A DNA stretch of 64,000 bases from Blumeriella jaapii (GCA_009599575.1 VWND01000095.1:806001-870000); one strand, 5' to 3'. Positions 12,851-25,171 are shown, counted from the first letter of the stretch. Program-made: numbers and translations. The notes: generated by a model not told the origin, from the letters alone.

Positions 12851-13758
12851 ATTTTGCCTACCTGAACCTACAGCTGTACTGTGCAATACCTCACATACAA
12901 ACTGTACTGTAGGTACAGTACATACCTTATCTGGGAAGAGAGATATACATACTGTACTGTACAGTACCCCAAGGCAGGACAAGGCACAACAACGCACAGC
13001 GTACCAAACGCTCCAAACAAGAGGACGCAGAAGTTGTAGAACTGTCGGAGGAGCGGCGCAGGAGGCAGACGATCAGACGGGTAAGGCAAAGTTTGTAACC
13101 ATAGTACAGTACAGTACATATGTAAGGGACTGTATAATACGGTACGGTAAGTACACCGAGAGATACTGTACTGTATTGTACTGTATTGTATTTACACAGT
13201 ATGTATTGTACGTACAGTAAGTAGCATATCATGTTTCGAAATCCTGTGATGTTTCGAGGCCGGCGAAACAAGCACACACAAACAAACAGACTTCCGTTCC
13301 GGATCATCGTCGTTTCCACGTGCTCGCGCATCGCATGGTTTGCATGGGCGGTTTCCAAGGTCCTGTGAAGGGGGAAGGAGAGGAAAGAAAGGAAACGAAA
13401 CGAAACGAATGGAAACGAATGGAAAAGGTGCGGTTGTGTGGCGTTTTCTGGTTCTTCCTGGTGACGTTGCTCTTTGCGTGTGTGGTGTGTCGTTGAGGGG
13501 CTAAGGTGCACTCAGTATGTACAGTACTGTACAGTAGATACACTACACTACTGTATATACTGCGCAACAAGCTCTTGCTCGGCTGCTGAGGTAGTTCTTG
13601 AACCGGTAGGTGCCTACCTACTGTAGGGTCTGGGTTGGTAGATGTGGATAAGTTGCGTTCTAGTTGGTGAACGGGAATGGTTATCCGCTGTGAGTGACGG
13701 GCACGAGTAGCACACGAAACCAAAACAGGAACGAGCGGGGAGTGGGAGAGGAGGAGTA

Positions 13759-13868
13759 ATAGTGGGCTGCCTTCCCACATTTATTCTGCGGGCACTCGAA
13801 TAATGTGGGGGAAAGCAAGTGTCCCACTGCATCCAAGTGTCCCATCTCAGTTCATGATTTTTTACGAT
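13759..13868 (+). repeat. Left terminal inverted repeat (110 bp)
   Basis: Exactly the reverse complement of 15011-15120. The first mismatch is at 13869, where the left arm has C and the reverse-complemented right arm has A. Confidence 0.95.
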
Positions 13869-15010
13869 CGCATTTTATATTAAAACACCACCAACGCCAG
13901 ATATTTAATTACATTAAGTTAAATTATAATAAAAAACAAGCAGTTATTTTCAGATTTTGAATTAAAAAGTTAAATTTTATTAATAGAAACTAATTTAAAT
14001 AAGTGTTTTGTACGCATTTTCAATTTTTTCTTCGCTTTTTCGCTTTTAGAAAGCCTATTTACATTTGTTTGCAATTAAAATATTATATATAATAATTCAG
14101 ATTAACTTTTTTAATCGGTTATAAGCTATTCGATAATTATAAAAGCTTTATTAAGCTCGCGTTTTATTATATATCAAGATTTTCGGCCAAAAAAAATGCA
14201 ATTTATTATTTTTAATACGATTTTTTTTTGTTTTACAGCTTTATTGCTTTTACAATTTAAAATCCAAGGCTCGTAAGCAGCTTCTTTTACTTATTATACG
14301 CTTAAGCAAAAGCTTTTCGCAAAACTAACGGTGTTTTTTTACCTTTTGCCTTTTGTTTTTTATTTTTCGAATATAAATATTATACCGATATTTAAAAGCT
14401 GAAAAGCATATATAAAGTAGCTAGAAAGCTAAAGAAAATATAAGGTTTATTTAGTTTTAATAAAAGTATATTGTATTTATAAGATTCGTAGCCGTTTAAT
14501 TAATACAATTTCTGATTGGAAATACGTAAAAAAACGATTTAAATTACTTTCACTTAATCAAAAATGAATGTTCCGACGTAAAATTTAATATAATTTCTAT
14601 AAATTCTATTCGAATGCAAGCTAAACTTACTTTTCTTCAGTTTATTATAATAAAATAACTGGCGTTGGAAGTATTTTAATTTAAAATGCGATTATAAAAA
14701 ATAACAAGTTAAAACAAAACATTTCGTTTCGTAACTTTTAATTAATAAAAATAGAACTTTTAACTTATAATTTAATAATAGCTTTCTGTTTTTATTATTT
14801 ATTAATTTATTATAATTAAATATCTGGCGTTGATAATGTTTTTATACAAAATGCGATAATTAAAAATAGAATCTTCAACGAAAATATATAATTTAACAAC
14901 TTTTAATTAATAAAAATGAAATTTTTATTTTAAAATCTAAAAATAGCTTCCAGTTTTTATTACCTTTCAATTTGGCGTAATTAAATAATAGTGTTTTAAT
15001 ATGAAATGCT

Positions 15011-15120
15011 ATCGTAAAAAATCATGAACTGAGATGGGACACTTGGATGCAGTGGGACACTTGCTTTCCCCCACATTATTCGAGTGCCCGCAGAATAAAT
15101 GTGGGAAGGCAGCCCACTAT
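15011..15120 (-). repeat. Right terminal inverted repeat (110 bp)
   Basis: Exactly the reverse complement of 13759-13868, ending GGCAGCCCACTAT before the TA duplication. Confidence 0.95.
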
Positions 15121-15122
15121 TA

Positions 15123-17701
15123 GAGGATTAAGGCTGTAGAGGGTGTTTATCACGTGATCAAAAAGTGACTGAACTCGGCGCACACCTTTCCATCCCAGAA
15201 CGCTCAACCTTCGGACTGAGAGCCCCGTAGTCAATGCAGACCACTAACTGAGTCTTGCTCCTTCTCGCTCCGTGACAGAGACCCAATATTAGCGGTGTAT
15301 TTTCGTGTCCGTCACAGGGGAGAGGAGGATGATCATCATGTGAAAGCGGGTTTGGGGGGGGAAGAAAAAGTGTGGGTTATGTGTGTGTTGATTTGAAGTT
15401 TGGCATGCTTTGAAATCCCGATGTGCAGTACTGTACAGTCAAGATGTAAGCTTGGGAAGGGGAAGGGGAAAAACGAGGAAAAGACCCAATAATTCTTTTA
15501 ATACCCGTTTCGTTTGTTATTTGTAGTGTGAATTGGAACTGAAAATTTGAAATAGAATGAGATTTTCCAAATCGTTGAACCGGTTAGATAAATACAACTG
15601 CGTATCCGTTGCACAGAGTTTGAGATTCGAGGCCTTGCAGGAGGGGAAAGGGAGGGGAGGGGTTGGAGGAATCCAGTATGTACTGTACTGTACATGCAAT
15701 GAATGAGGCCTGCGAGCAGTCGTGTACTTTCGTATTCTTAGGCGCAGAAATAGAGGTATTAATAACAAGGCCGAAGCAAGCTTTCAGGAAAGGAAAAAGC
15801 CTGGAAAACATTTCTTCAACTGGAAATCGAATGTGCCTTGAGATAACGATGTATCGACGAAAGATTGCAGTAATAAGGGTCATTCTGGAGAAAAGTAACT
15901 GTTAACTGAGTACAATGATTATTCACATTTCGTTGGTTGATTTTCAGTTCATTATTAATTGCGGAATTGGATAGAATATTGGTTAAGACGGATACGTGAC
16001 TGTTTTACACGGAGATTGGGGAAAACACGTGAGACCCAGACAGGAAAGAAGAAAACCACGAGCAACCGCATACCTCGATGCTCCTTAGCGAGAAAGCAAG
16101 CATTGCGAACCAGACAAGCTGCCGATAAAGGAAAAGGAGTTAACATACTGTATCTTACTTATTCAAAACCTAGGCCATCGATATAATAAAGCTATCTAAA
16201 CTTAAGATCAAGCTTCTAAATAAGAATGCAATCTGTTTTGTTTCAGAGAAAGCAGATATTGATATTATATTATACAACTGCTATTAAATGACATTCAGCT
16301 GCTATTTGCGAAACTCCTATTAGAAGCATAATTAGAACGGAACTACCTCCTAAGGCAGAGAAAAAGACCAAATTAGGTCCGATACGTGCGCACACCTATT
16401 TGCCTGGCAGTCGTACCTGCCTAACGTGTTATTTTCTATAAAGCCAGTAAACCGACACGGCACTTCACTGGGTTGAAATAGGAAACAAGGCTTGGGAAAT
16501 CGAGTACACAAAACCCATAAGCAACCTGGGTGCGATTTCCATAGACATCAAAGGTGTGGCGACGGTGGTTGACGAGGACCAGGCTGTTGATCAATTAGAA
16601 AGGTTGGAATCTTGCCTGCTAAGCCTGCAACTTGGGTTTGCCTGCATTACAGTACAACAACGTTTGCAGTGGCTAAAATCACGATAACAAGCAAGAATGC
16701 GATTTGTTTTAGTTTAAACAGATGCTATTTTCAGTGCAAAATTGTGATCGTCAGTAATACGATTGTTGGTTGTAATTCTATTATCGACGGCTAGACTGAA
16801 CAGGATGTTATTTTCGGACATCTGTCAGATCAAATTAGTCAGAACGTATGCCTGACTGCTTCGCATGGCGCAGGCAGTGTCTGTTGAACCAGTGAATCAA
16901 TTGGATACGGTATAATTATAGGCCAGGTTGAATTAGGAAAGAATGTATTTTTCAGATGAGTGAAAAAGCTAAGTGCTGTACACGAACACGTCGAGCCAAA
17001 ACAGGAGGGAAGCTTGGAAAAACTCGAATATGTAAGACCAGTGAGTCCTCGAATACTTTTGTACATGTTAACAACGATAGTGCAATTGTCGCAGCAATAG
17101 GGGGGGGTGTTGTGATATGAGACAGCGCATCGAATACAGCGGTGTGGATTCATATTTTGTTGTACGACAGTATTAGATGCAGATGTGAAAAAGGACAGCA
17201 ACTGATGCATAAACGAGTTTGTTCTAATCCGGAGACTTGTATTCTTGGAGTTTCCCTTACAGATAAAAACAAATTCAGAAATCAAAATCCAGGACGTAGA
17301 TAAAAATTTAACTCATTTTCAAGTTGAAAAATACCATACACATGTTGTCATGCATATTTCTGTGATCAACGGCAGAGTAGTCATTAAGGGTTTTTAACAG
17401 AAATATTGCGATTGAGAGAAAGGGATCAAACTTGACAGAATTAGTAGAAAAGGAACATTCAAGCAGAGAATAACCAGAATCTCCCTTGCAACAGATAAGA
17501 GAGTTGATGATTGATAATCTACATGGACAATAGCTGGGGAGAAGGCTGCGCAACACGGCTCAGACACGGCGCACGTAACACAAAACCTCTGCAGAAAAAA
17601 GAAAGGCAGAATTGGATTTCCTGCTCCGGTATTACTACCTAGTTCTACACATATATCGAAAACAGCAGTGACAAGCTGGGACCACTCAAACCCCAATTTG
17701 T
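15123..17701. other. Gene-free, moderately AT-rich region with no assigned function
   Basis: No recognisable gene. It includes copy B of the 128-bp repeat (15150-15276) and TACTG/CAGTA blocks at about 15425 and 15675. One open stretch without ATG (about 16466-16686, + strand, roughly 73 codons) and a 148-codon minus-strand frame (16839-17285) show no family resemblance. The many stops could be decayed repeat or gene sequence. Confidence 0.5.
15150..15276. repeat. Diverged approx. 127-bp repeat, copy B
   Basis: Partner of 12723-12850: starts TCACGTG, contains GTAGTCAATGCA at about offset 78, and ends with a TTGCTCCTTCTC..GTGAC tract. Confidence 0.45.
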
Positions 17702-20633
17702 TCAAAGACACAACTCATCTTCACTATCGCTAAGACAGATGACTTTGCTAGCTCTAGCGCGAGTCATCGGCACACCATTAGAACTGGTCTTGCGTGAGCG
17801 TCGTGCGTTGCAAACACCGGTATTCGCAACATCCCGAAGCGCATGCTCGGCGTGGGAAGACGTCGAGAGAATGCTCAGCTCATCATCGCTCTCGTCAAAC
17901 ATCTGGCAGGCCTGACTGGAGCGCTTTCCTCCCCAGTCGAGGTGCGCGGTCGACGAACTCGCGCCGCTCTGAAACAAGGGAGTCGTTGTGCGATGTTGCT
18001 AACGACGCGGTGGAGGAGAAGCAGTCGTCAAAAAGTTGGCAGTCTTGACTTGTACGGAGGAGTTTTCGGCTAAGGCGCGGCACTCGGGCGATGGGCGGAA
18101 GCATTCTCGAGGCCGTGGGAGGCGTTGACGCTGGTGAAGAGTGGGAAACGAATGACTCGTCGGATGAAGATTCCATATTACAATCTTCATCTTCAGAACT
18201 GGGAAAGTCGTCCCCATGAAGAATCCCTTCGCTAGCCTCGTTATCGTCTTCATCCTCGCCTGAATTGCCTTGTGATGAGTCCTCGCCGTCGGAAGCGGTG
18301 TCAACATTGCTCTGCACAGGAAAGTCGTCCTCATGAAAGATGCCTGTGCTAGCCTCATCGTTGTCTTCATTCTCACTTGAATTGCTTCCGATCGAATGGT
18401 CAAAGTTGGGGCTACTGCTGACAAGAGGAGAGCTCGGTTGCACAACACTTGCCAAAATAGCAGCAGGAACACAAGTTGGCCCGGCCTCAGTCTGTCGACG
18501 CAATTTTGGAGGAGGTCGATATGGAGTATCGCACTCGGAATCGTCTTCAAACGACCTCAAAGCGGCTGCCTTCCTTTTTGCTACTATTACTGCGGGTGTC
18601 GCCGTAACCCACTCGCCAATGCCTTCCTCCCAACGATATCCGCTCACAGCCTCGGAATCGTTGCCTTCTCGTATTTCGTGCCAACTGCTATCGACATCTG
18701 GCCTTCTTGCGCAGAATTTTGCGTCCATGCAGGCAGCATATTCCAGATGCTGACCATCTGGCACCTTTTGCGCGAATGCAAATGCACTGTCGACGATCAA
18801 TCCCTGCACGGCACTGCTGCCATCGTTGTCCGATGCCAGGATTTCCATCATCAGATGTATTTGCTTGAGATGTTCAAACCCTGGACTAGAAGAGCCTCTC
18901 CCACAGCAACGCGCGATCTGACCAATAAAAGCAACAGCTTCATTGTAAGCCGATACTCCAGAAGCACGATTGTTGCTCCGCAACTGGGTTGAAATCGCAT
19001 TCATCAGTGAGGCTCTCGTCAAAATGTCTTGACTTTCACAAATAATTAAATTTGACAGGAGTAGCGAAATCTGCGCATCGGATGGACTCCACAGCCCGGC
19101 GCGGGCCAAACAGCCTTCTAGCAACGCTACCGCGTGTCGGCCAGATTCATCTTCGGAGCTCTCGACTGTGCTCCCATTTCGGGCTTCTCTGCTCAGAATC
19201 GAAATCGATGTGAGAGTGGTAAGAAGGCTGGAAAATGTAGTCTTGACTGCTCCAGTGACTGCTTTTGTTGCCGACGAAGGTGACTGTCCAGCTTGCAACA
19301 GCAGAAACAGAGCAGTTTTTAAGAAATCGAAGGCATCGTTGCCTTTCGAGCCAGGAAAGAGAAGCTGAATTGCCGTAGTCCAGGTCGGACCAAATTCCTT
19401 GGTGGCTAGCCACTCCACGGGTAATGTCCCGTTCGTCAAAATGCTCGAGAGCTCTCTAAACTGAAACGAGGATCGGCTGGTGAACCCCGTAAACTTCCAT
19501 AACATGCTCAAAGGGCGGCTAGGTGTATCGTAAAGAGTCTTCGGTCCTGGATATGGTTTTGACGATAGGAGTGCCGAGAGAAGCGATTGCGCTTCCTCGA
19601 TAGCAAAAGTGTTTATGCAAAGTGCAATCAAGATACCACAGAAACCATCATCCAACAGCCCCAAGTGTATAGCACCGCTGATGACGTCAATACCATGTGC
19701 CCGGACAATAGTCCTGAGCTTTCTCCAACCCCGGTTAGACGATCCAAAAGACTCCAATTCATCATATATCTCGGTTGCAATGTCCCGTTGGTTGAGAGCA
19801 GTCTTGCCGCCAGTTTCCTCCATGTGCGCCTCCAGTAAGCCTTCCTGCTGCGTGATATATTTCGGGACTGCTTTGAGGGTCATGGATAACAACGATCTTG
19901 CCCCCTTGCCCCTTGTCGTGTCCTCTGATCCGCTGCTTGTCGTTGCGCGAAGCAAACCTTCGAGCCCATTGTAAATGCCTTCATACGTGGTGTAACGGGC
20001 GGCACTAGTTGTCTGTCGTATCTCTCTTAGAGTTTCGGATGGCTGAAATTGGACAGTCCCTTCCGGACCACGTCCTCGAGGCCGCTTCGTCACCTTGAAG
20101 TCCTCCGGACGGGGCTCTTCGTATGCTGTCAGGAAAGGTTGAGGCAATGGTATTTCCCCTCTTGCTCGGGCTAGTAGTGGAGTTGGGATCGTGACCTCCC
20201 CAGGAGATATGGATTTCCTTTCTTTTTTTGCGTTTATGGCCACAGGGACATTCTTGCGACCTTTCGGACCGTTTCTCCCTCCTCTTCCGGAATACGTCTG
20301 TCTGATGGGCTTCTTCGATCTCGTCCAGTCCGCGTCAACGACTTTTGATTCTGGGGATGCGCCCAGCTTCCCATCTCCTGAATCGGTTTTACCCGCTGAT
20401 TGGAATCGCACAAGGTCCTTCTTGAGGATTGCGACTCTGGATGTCAGGGCTCGCAGAAGACGATGGCATCGTGCGGCGGTCCATTCCTGCTCTTGCTCGG
20501 CACCGTGGAGATTTCTGGTATTGACGGTAGAATCTCGACGACGTACTGGCGTGTAGGTATGCAAATGCGAATTCATGCTCGGAAAGGCTGCTGCTAAATC
20601 CACCATGAGTACCTGGCCAATGTCAACAAACAT
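17702..20633 (-). CDS. Conserved-looking protein of unknown function, acidic C-terminus, apparent frameshift
   Basis: A single long frame of 912 codons (stop at 17895) without introns. I do not recognise a named family. The N-terminal 200 residues are basic and disordered. The middle (about 210-640) looks like an alpha-helical folded region with a segment GWRKLRTIVRAHGIDVIS. The motif GYRWEEGIGEWV precedes a long acidic serine-rich tail. The tail contains two copies of an EASxGIxHxDDFP unit and two copies of R(V/A)PRL...SQxCQxFD. The second copy is only completed by moving to another frame at the CCCC run 17931-17934; that frame runs on to a stop at 17702 and ends SDSEDELCL. The whole span is 2,932 nt, one base more than a multiple of three, consistent with one inserted base. 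Start options are ATGs at 20633, 20606 or 20576. A nuclear role is only a guess. Divergent from CLU1. Confidence 0.75.
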
Positions 20634-21087
20634 CCCTGATTTGTACTTCTCAGTGCCTTACTGATTATGGTCTACCTATTGAGCAATTGTGATGAGCATG
20701 GCTAGTACGCGCGTAAGCAGAAGCAATCAATGCGAAGTATACAAAAGCAATGCAGTGCAAAGGCTGTTGTTCTTAGTAGCAGAAGGGTGTTGAGATAGAT
20801 GCGAGGGATGAAGTAAACAAACAAGCGGAGGCGCCGATTGGCCGCAGAGCACGGCGGGTACGCCGGGAGCACGGACCAGGAACAGCCTTGCTCTCGTCCA
20901 GTGACAAAATTTTTGTCGAGGACCATCGACGTACGTACAGTACCATCCAACTCCTGAGCAGTCTCACTCGCCTGCTCTACATCTCCTTCTATCAAGGTGT
21001 CTTCTCTGTACCTTTAGACACAGTCACTCTTTTCCACTGCACATTACTCGCTTGATCTGCGACTTTCTTTACCTTGACCGTGTCAAC
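20634..21087. promoter_or_regulatory. Divergent promoter region, unknown gene / CLU1
   Basis: 454 bp between two outward-facing start codons. A single GTACAGTA match occurs near 20936. No distinct TATA element stands out. Confidence 0.4.
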
Positions 21088-24000
21088 ATGAAAGATTCCA
21101 ATGATGCAAAGACTGTTTCTTCTGGTAAGTCGAATTGGTCGATGGCCAAATGTCCATTCATACCGATGGGCCTGTAGCCGTACAACACCATGGAATCTAC
21201 ACCTGTCTAACCTGCCATGTCTTAGAAACGCACGCCGGCTCTGCGGAGAGCTCTAGAAGTGCCACTGACCTCGAGCATGCGGCCTCCAACAGAGAGGCGG
21301 AAGGGGAGGAGCAAGGCGAAAGTACGAGATATCTGCACTTCCAACTTGGAGGCAGAAACAAGTTGGCCAAAGAGACCATACTAACGCGTGAAAAGGCATC
21401 TTCCAATTGACCGTCAACCTCCCCCATGAGCCCAAAAAGCTTCGGATCATGGTATGCGTTTCGCTCCAGGTATCTTCAACACAGACTCACTGTTTCCAGG
21501 TCTCTTCGCAAGAAGCAGTCCATGATGTTCGGCAATCCATAATCGAAACCCCCGGCACATTCCAGTACTCATGCTTCCATCTTGAGCACAAGGGACAACG
21601 AATCAACGATTTCATCCAGCTATCTGAGGTGGAAGGCCTCACGCCCGAATCCGAGCTGAACTTGGTCGAGGATCCGTATACCGAGAAGGAGGCGAGGTTA
21701 CATGTCGTGAGAGTCAGGGAATTGATTGGGGCTGCTGGAGACCGAACGGATACTCTCCATGGAATTCTATCTGGACTGTCCCTCCACGACTCGGTTACTA
21801 CTGGAGAGCCTCAAGCCGAGGGAGCTCCAGCTCCTGCGCACCCAATGACAGACTTTAACTTCGACGCCCCTGGTGAACTCTCGACGCTCTTGCCACAGCT
21901 TCAAGATCCGGCACCAAAGACAGTGAAGTCCATTTCGGTGTCTCCCTGGAACCCTCCACCATACCACCTGAGGCAGAAGGGACATCTGCTGTACCTCGTG
22001 GTGACCACCAACGAAGGGGAGCAACACCAGATCACCTCCCACGTTTCTGGCTTCTTCGTCAGCAAGTCTTCGAATGCGAAGTTCGATCCTTTCCCGCGAG
22101 GCGCTCCCAAGGCTGCTTCGGCACATTCGCTTCTGAATTTGCTTGGTGAAATCTCGCCATCGTTCGAAGCGTCCTTCCAGAAGCTTCAGGATTACAACAA
22201 CCTGAAGGACCCTCTAGGCAATTTCCAGATCACCAATGCGACGCCTTCAAGCCCATGGGTAGTACCCAACTCGACATCGCCTCTGGTCGCGCACTCGGCA
22301 GACATCACACGCACTCAGGAGAGCTACCTGATCTCAGGCATCGAGAATACGGAAACACTGAGAGACTGGAATGAGGAGTTTCAGTCTACTCGTGAATTGC
22401 CAAAGGAGACCGTCCAGGACCGCGTGTTCCGTGAGCGACTCACTTCTAAGCTCTTTGCTGACTACAACGAGGCCGCTGCGCGAGGCGCTATTTTAGTCGC
22501 CAGAGGAGAAGTCGCTCCTCTGAATCCGACAGAGGGCAGAGACGCTCAAATATTCGTGTACAACAATGTTTTCTTTTCTTTCGGTGCTGATGGCGTGGGG
22601 ACTTTTGCTTCTGAAGGCGGAGATGAAGCCGCTAGAGTTGCAACGGGCAAAGATGTTATGGGTGTCCGGATGGTAAACCAACTGGACATCGACGGTCTCT
22701 TTACCCCTGGCACAGTCGTGATCGACTACATGGGAAAGAGACTAGTAGGTCAAAGTATTGTGCCTGGCATCTTCAAGCAACGCGAGCCCGGAGAGAACCA
22801 AATTGACTATGGTGCGATTGATGGCAAGGATGTTGTTGCCTCTGACGAGCGGTTTGTCCCTGTTTTCGAGAAGCTTTCAAAAGCCCTGAAGGTCAAGAAG
22901 CATGCAGTATGGGACAAGGCTGGCAAGAAGCATGTGCTCGAAGGAAGTGTAGAAACCAAGGGGTTGTTGGGCACTGATGGCCGTAAGTATGTGCTTGATC
23001 TATACAGAGTAACACCGTTAGACATCTCCTGGATGGAGGAATACGGCACTGCGATTGGCAGCCCTAAGCAGGTCAACGGAGCTAGTAAGAGCGCATACCC
23101 TCACAGGATGACCGTGCTTAGACCCGAACTCATCGAGGCGTACTGGAAGTCAAAGATGCGAGAGTGGGTGGACGGAGAGCTGTCCAAGAGACGCGCCGCT
23201 CAGCCGGGCAAGACGGATACCAAGACGATTGAAGGCGAGGTCAAGGAGGATGCCTCCCAGGATAAGGTGGAGAAAGAGGCTTCTGATCAAGATAAGACTG
23301 TTGCAAACACTGAGGAGACTCCTGACTTCGACAAGGAGAGGATTGATATTTCCAACTTCGCATTCTCGCTCAATCCCGACACTTTCAGTGGACAGGTACC
23401 GGAGACTGAGGAGGACAAAGAGGAACTGATCAAGGATGAACAAGAAGTCAAAGCCGCATGCGATTTTCTCCGAAATACCGTTCTGCCAGAACTCATCACC
23501 GACCTCAAAGACGGTGATGTTGGCTTTCCAATGGACGGCCAATCGTTAAGTCGACTGCTACACAAGCGTGGTATCAATATCAGATACCTTGGTAAGCTTG
23601 CTACGCTTGCTGAAGGCAAGAGATTGGAATCACTGAGAACCATCATCATCCAAGAGATGGTATCCAGAGCATTCAAACACGTCGCCAGCAAGTACCTCAG
23701 GTACATGCCTATCCCGCTTGCTGCTTCTTGCATCTCGCATCTTCTCAACTGCTTGTTGGGATCTCAATTCAACGCCAACCCCAAGGCAGATCTTGACGAA
23801 AGCATGGCTATCTTGTACTCGGGAACGGATCTTACCTTTCAAAAGGTATCCCCAGAGAGTTTGCGAGAGGAGATCGAACTCGAGATCCTTCGACGCTATC
23901 AGTACACAATCGAAGGAGCTTGGTCTTCTGATCTCAAGCCAATACAGCTCCTTCGTGAGGTTTCCCTGAAGCTTGGGTTGCAACTGGAGATGAAAACCTA

Positions 24001-25171
24001 CCACTTCACCGTGCAGTCCACCAATAGCGAGGCACCCGGCGTCAATGGACATGCGAAGGAAAACGCTACAAATGGGGAGAAGTCTAGCAGCAAGAAGAAG
24101 AAGAAAGCTCGTGACACATCTCCCACTTCCGTTGCCTCGAAAAGAAAAATTACGCCCCACACCTTCACCCCTGATGATATCCTCAACATTGTGCCCGTCA
24201 TCAAGGAAGCGTCGCCGAGAAGTTCGCTAGCTGAGGAAGCTCTCGAAGCTGGCCGGATATCGCTGATGCAAGGCCAGAAGAAGCTTGGGCAAGACTTGCT
24301 GTTGGAGTCTCTCTCGTTGCATGAGCAAATCTATGGCATTCTTCACCCAGAGGTCGCTCGTTTGTACAACACTCTCTCGCAGTTGTACTACCAGTTAGAC
24401 GAGAAGGAAGCGGCCGTCGAACTTGCTCGCAAGGCCGTCGTTGTCTCCGAACGAACTCTTGGAGTCGACAATGCCGAGACTCTCCTAAGCTACCTCAACC
24501 TGGGACTGTTCCTGCATAACAGCGGCGAAACCAAACAAGCTTTGGTCTACGTAAAGCATGCTCTGGCGCTATGGAAAGTCATTTACGGCCCTAACCATCC
24601 CGATTCTATAACCACCATCAACAATGCTGCCGTCATGCTCCAACATCTGAAGGAATATCACGAATCCCGTATCTGGTTTGAAGAGTCCCTGAAGGTCTGT
24701 GAGGGTGTTTACGGAAAAGATTCTATCAACGCCGCGACTCTCCTTTTCCAACTGGCTCAGGCCCTGGCCCTCGACCAAGATCCAAGACCCGCTGTGAATC
24801 GCATGCGCGAATCCTTCAACATCTTCCTCACGCACCTCGGTCCTAACGACAAGAACACCAAGGAGGCTGAGAGTTGGCTGGAGCAATTGACCGGAAATGC
24901 TGTATCGATTGCCAAACACGCAAAGGACGTTCAAGCTCGCCGCATCCGTGCTGGCATGAACATCGGTCGTACTCAACCGCAGCCACAGGTCGGCCAAACG
25001 GCACAGGCCACTTCCGGTCGCGATCCTCGCAAGGCTCTTGATTCACGAAGCATCGATGAGCTCCTGAGATATATCGAAGGTACCGACCAGAAGGCCAGCA
25101 CACCCAAGAAGCGGGCAGCACCAGGCCGCAGCAACCCCAAACGACGCGGCACTTCCAGCGCCGCTGTATAA
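21088..25171 (+). CDS. CLU1: Clustered mitochondria protein Clu1 / eIF3-associated (TIF31)
   Basis: Large cytosolic TPR protein (1,286 aa) needed for normal mitochondrial distribution; in yeast it co-purifies with eIF3 and binds mRNAs for mitochondrial proteins. Exons: 21088-21124, 21226-21321, 21396-21451, 21500-25171; introns of 101, 74 and 48 nt. The N-terminal CLU_N ubiquitin-like segment starts FQLTVNLPHEPKKLRIMVSSQEAV and is reconstructed only after splicing the first three introns. The Clu domain follows at about 320-590. A Lys/Glu-rich linker (about 590-650) precedes the central domain, then a Lys-rich stretch (SSKKKKKAR), then TPR-like repeats at about 960-1150 with paired helices such as LGVDNAETLLSYLNLGLF. 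Length matches family members of about 1,250-1,300 aa. The 48-nt third intron keeps frame if unspliced. Confidence 0.95.

Larger units (their letters stand above)
9642..13756. other. Gene desert with minisatellites and CAGTA-type repeats
   Basis: About 4.1 kb with no credible gene on either strand. Features: degenerate GTGGAGTC/GTGGAGACG tandem units (about 9830-9890), GGTGAAGATGAA-like repeats (10010-10070), a 9-bp TTATGCCAC array (10228-10318), CTACA repeats (10390-10430), a run of 14 Gs near 12427, and at least a dozen TACTG/CAGTA blocks between 10418 and 13560. Open frames of 100-250 codons here are low-complexity or repeat translations. Confidence 0.7.
13757..15122. mobile_element. AT-rich inverted-repeat element with TA target duplication
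   Basis: The body is 13759-15120 (1,362 bp) with TA at 13757-13758 and at 15121-15122. The ends are perfect inverted repeats of 110 bp (13759-13868 and 15011-15120), starting ATAGTGGGCTGCC and ending GGCAGCCCACTAT; similarity continues inward with mismatches. The TIRs have normal base composition, while the interior is extremely AT-rich with no long open frame, as expected for a non-autonomous or RIP-degraded DNA transposon. A TA duplication fits the Tc1/mariner/pogo (Fot1-like) superfamily, but no transposase is readable, so the family is inferred. Within each TIR are a stem-loop (CCCACATTTATTC / GAATAATGTGGG) and a direct repeat AAGTGTCCCA. The perfect TIRs imply a fairly recent origin or gene conversion. 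Confidence 0.9.

Noticed and set aside
16839..17285. 148-codon minus-strand frame
   Set aside because: Composition (Cys/Ser/Thr/Phe-rich) looks like translated noncoding DNA. No domain or splice partner was found.
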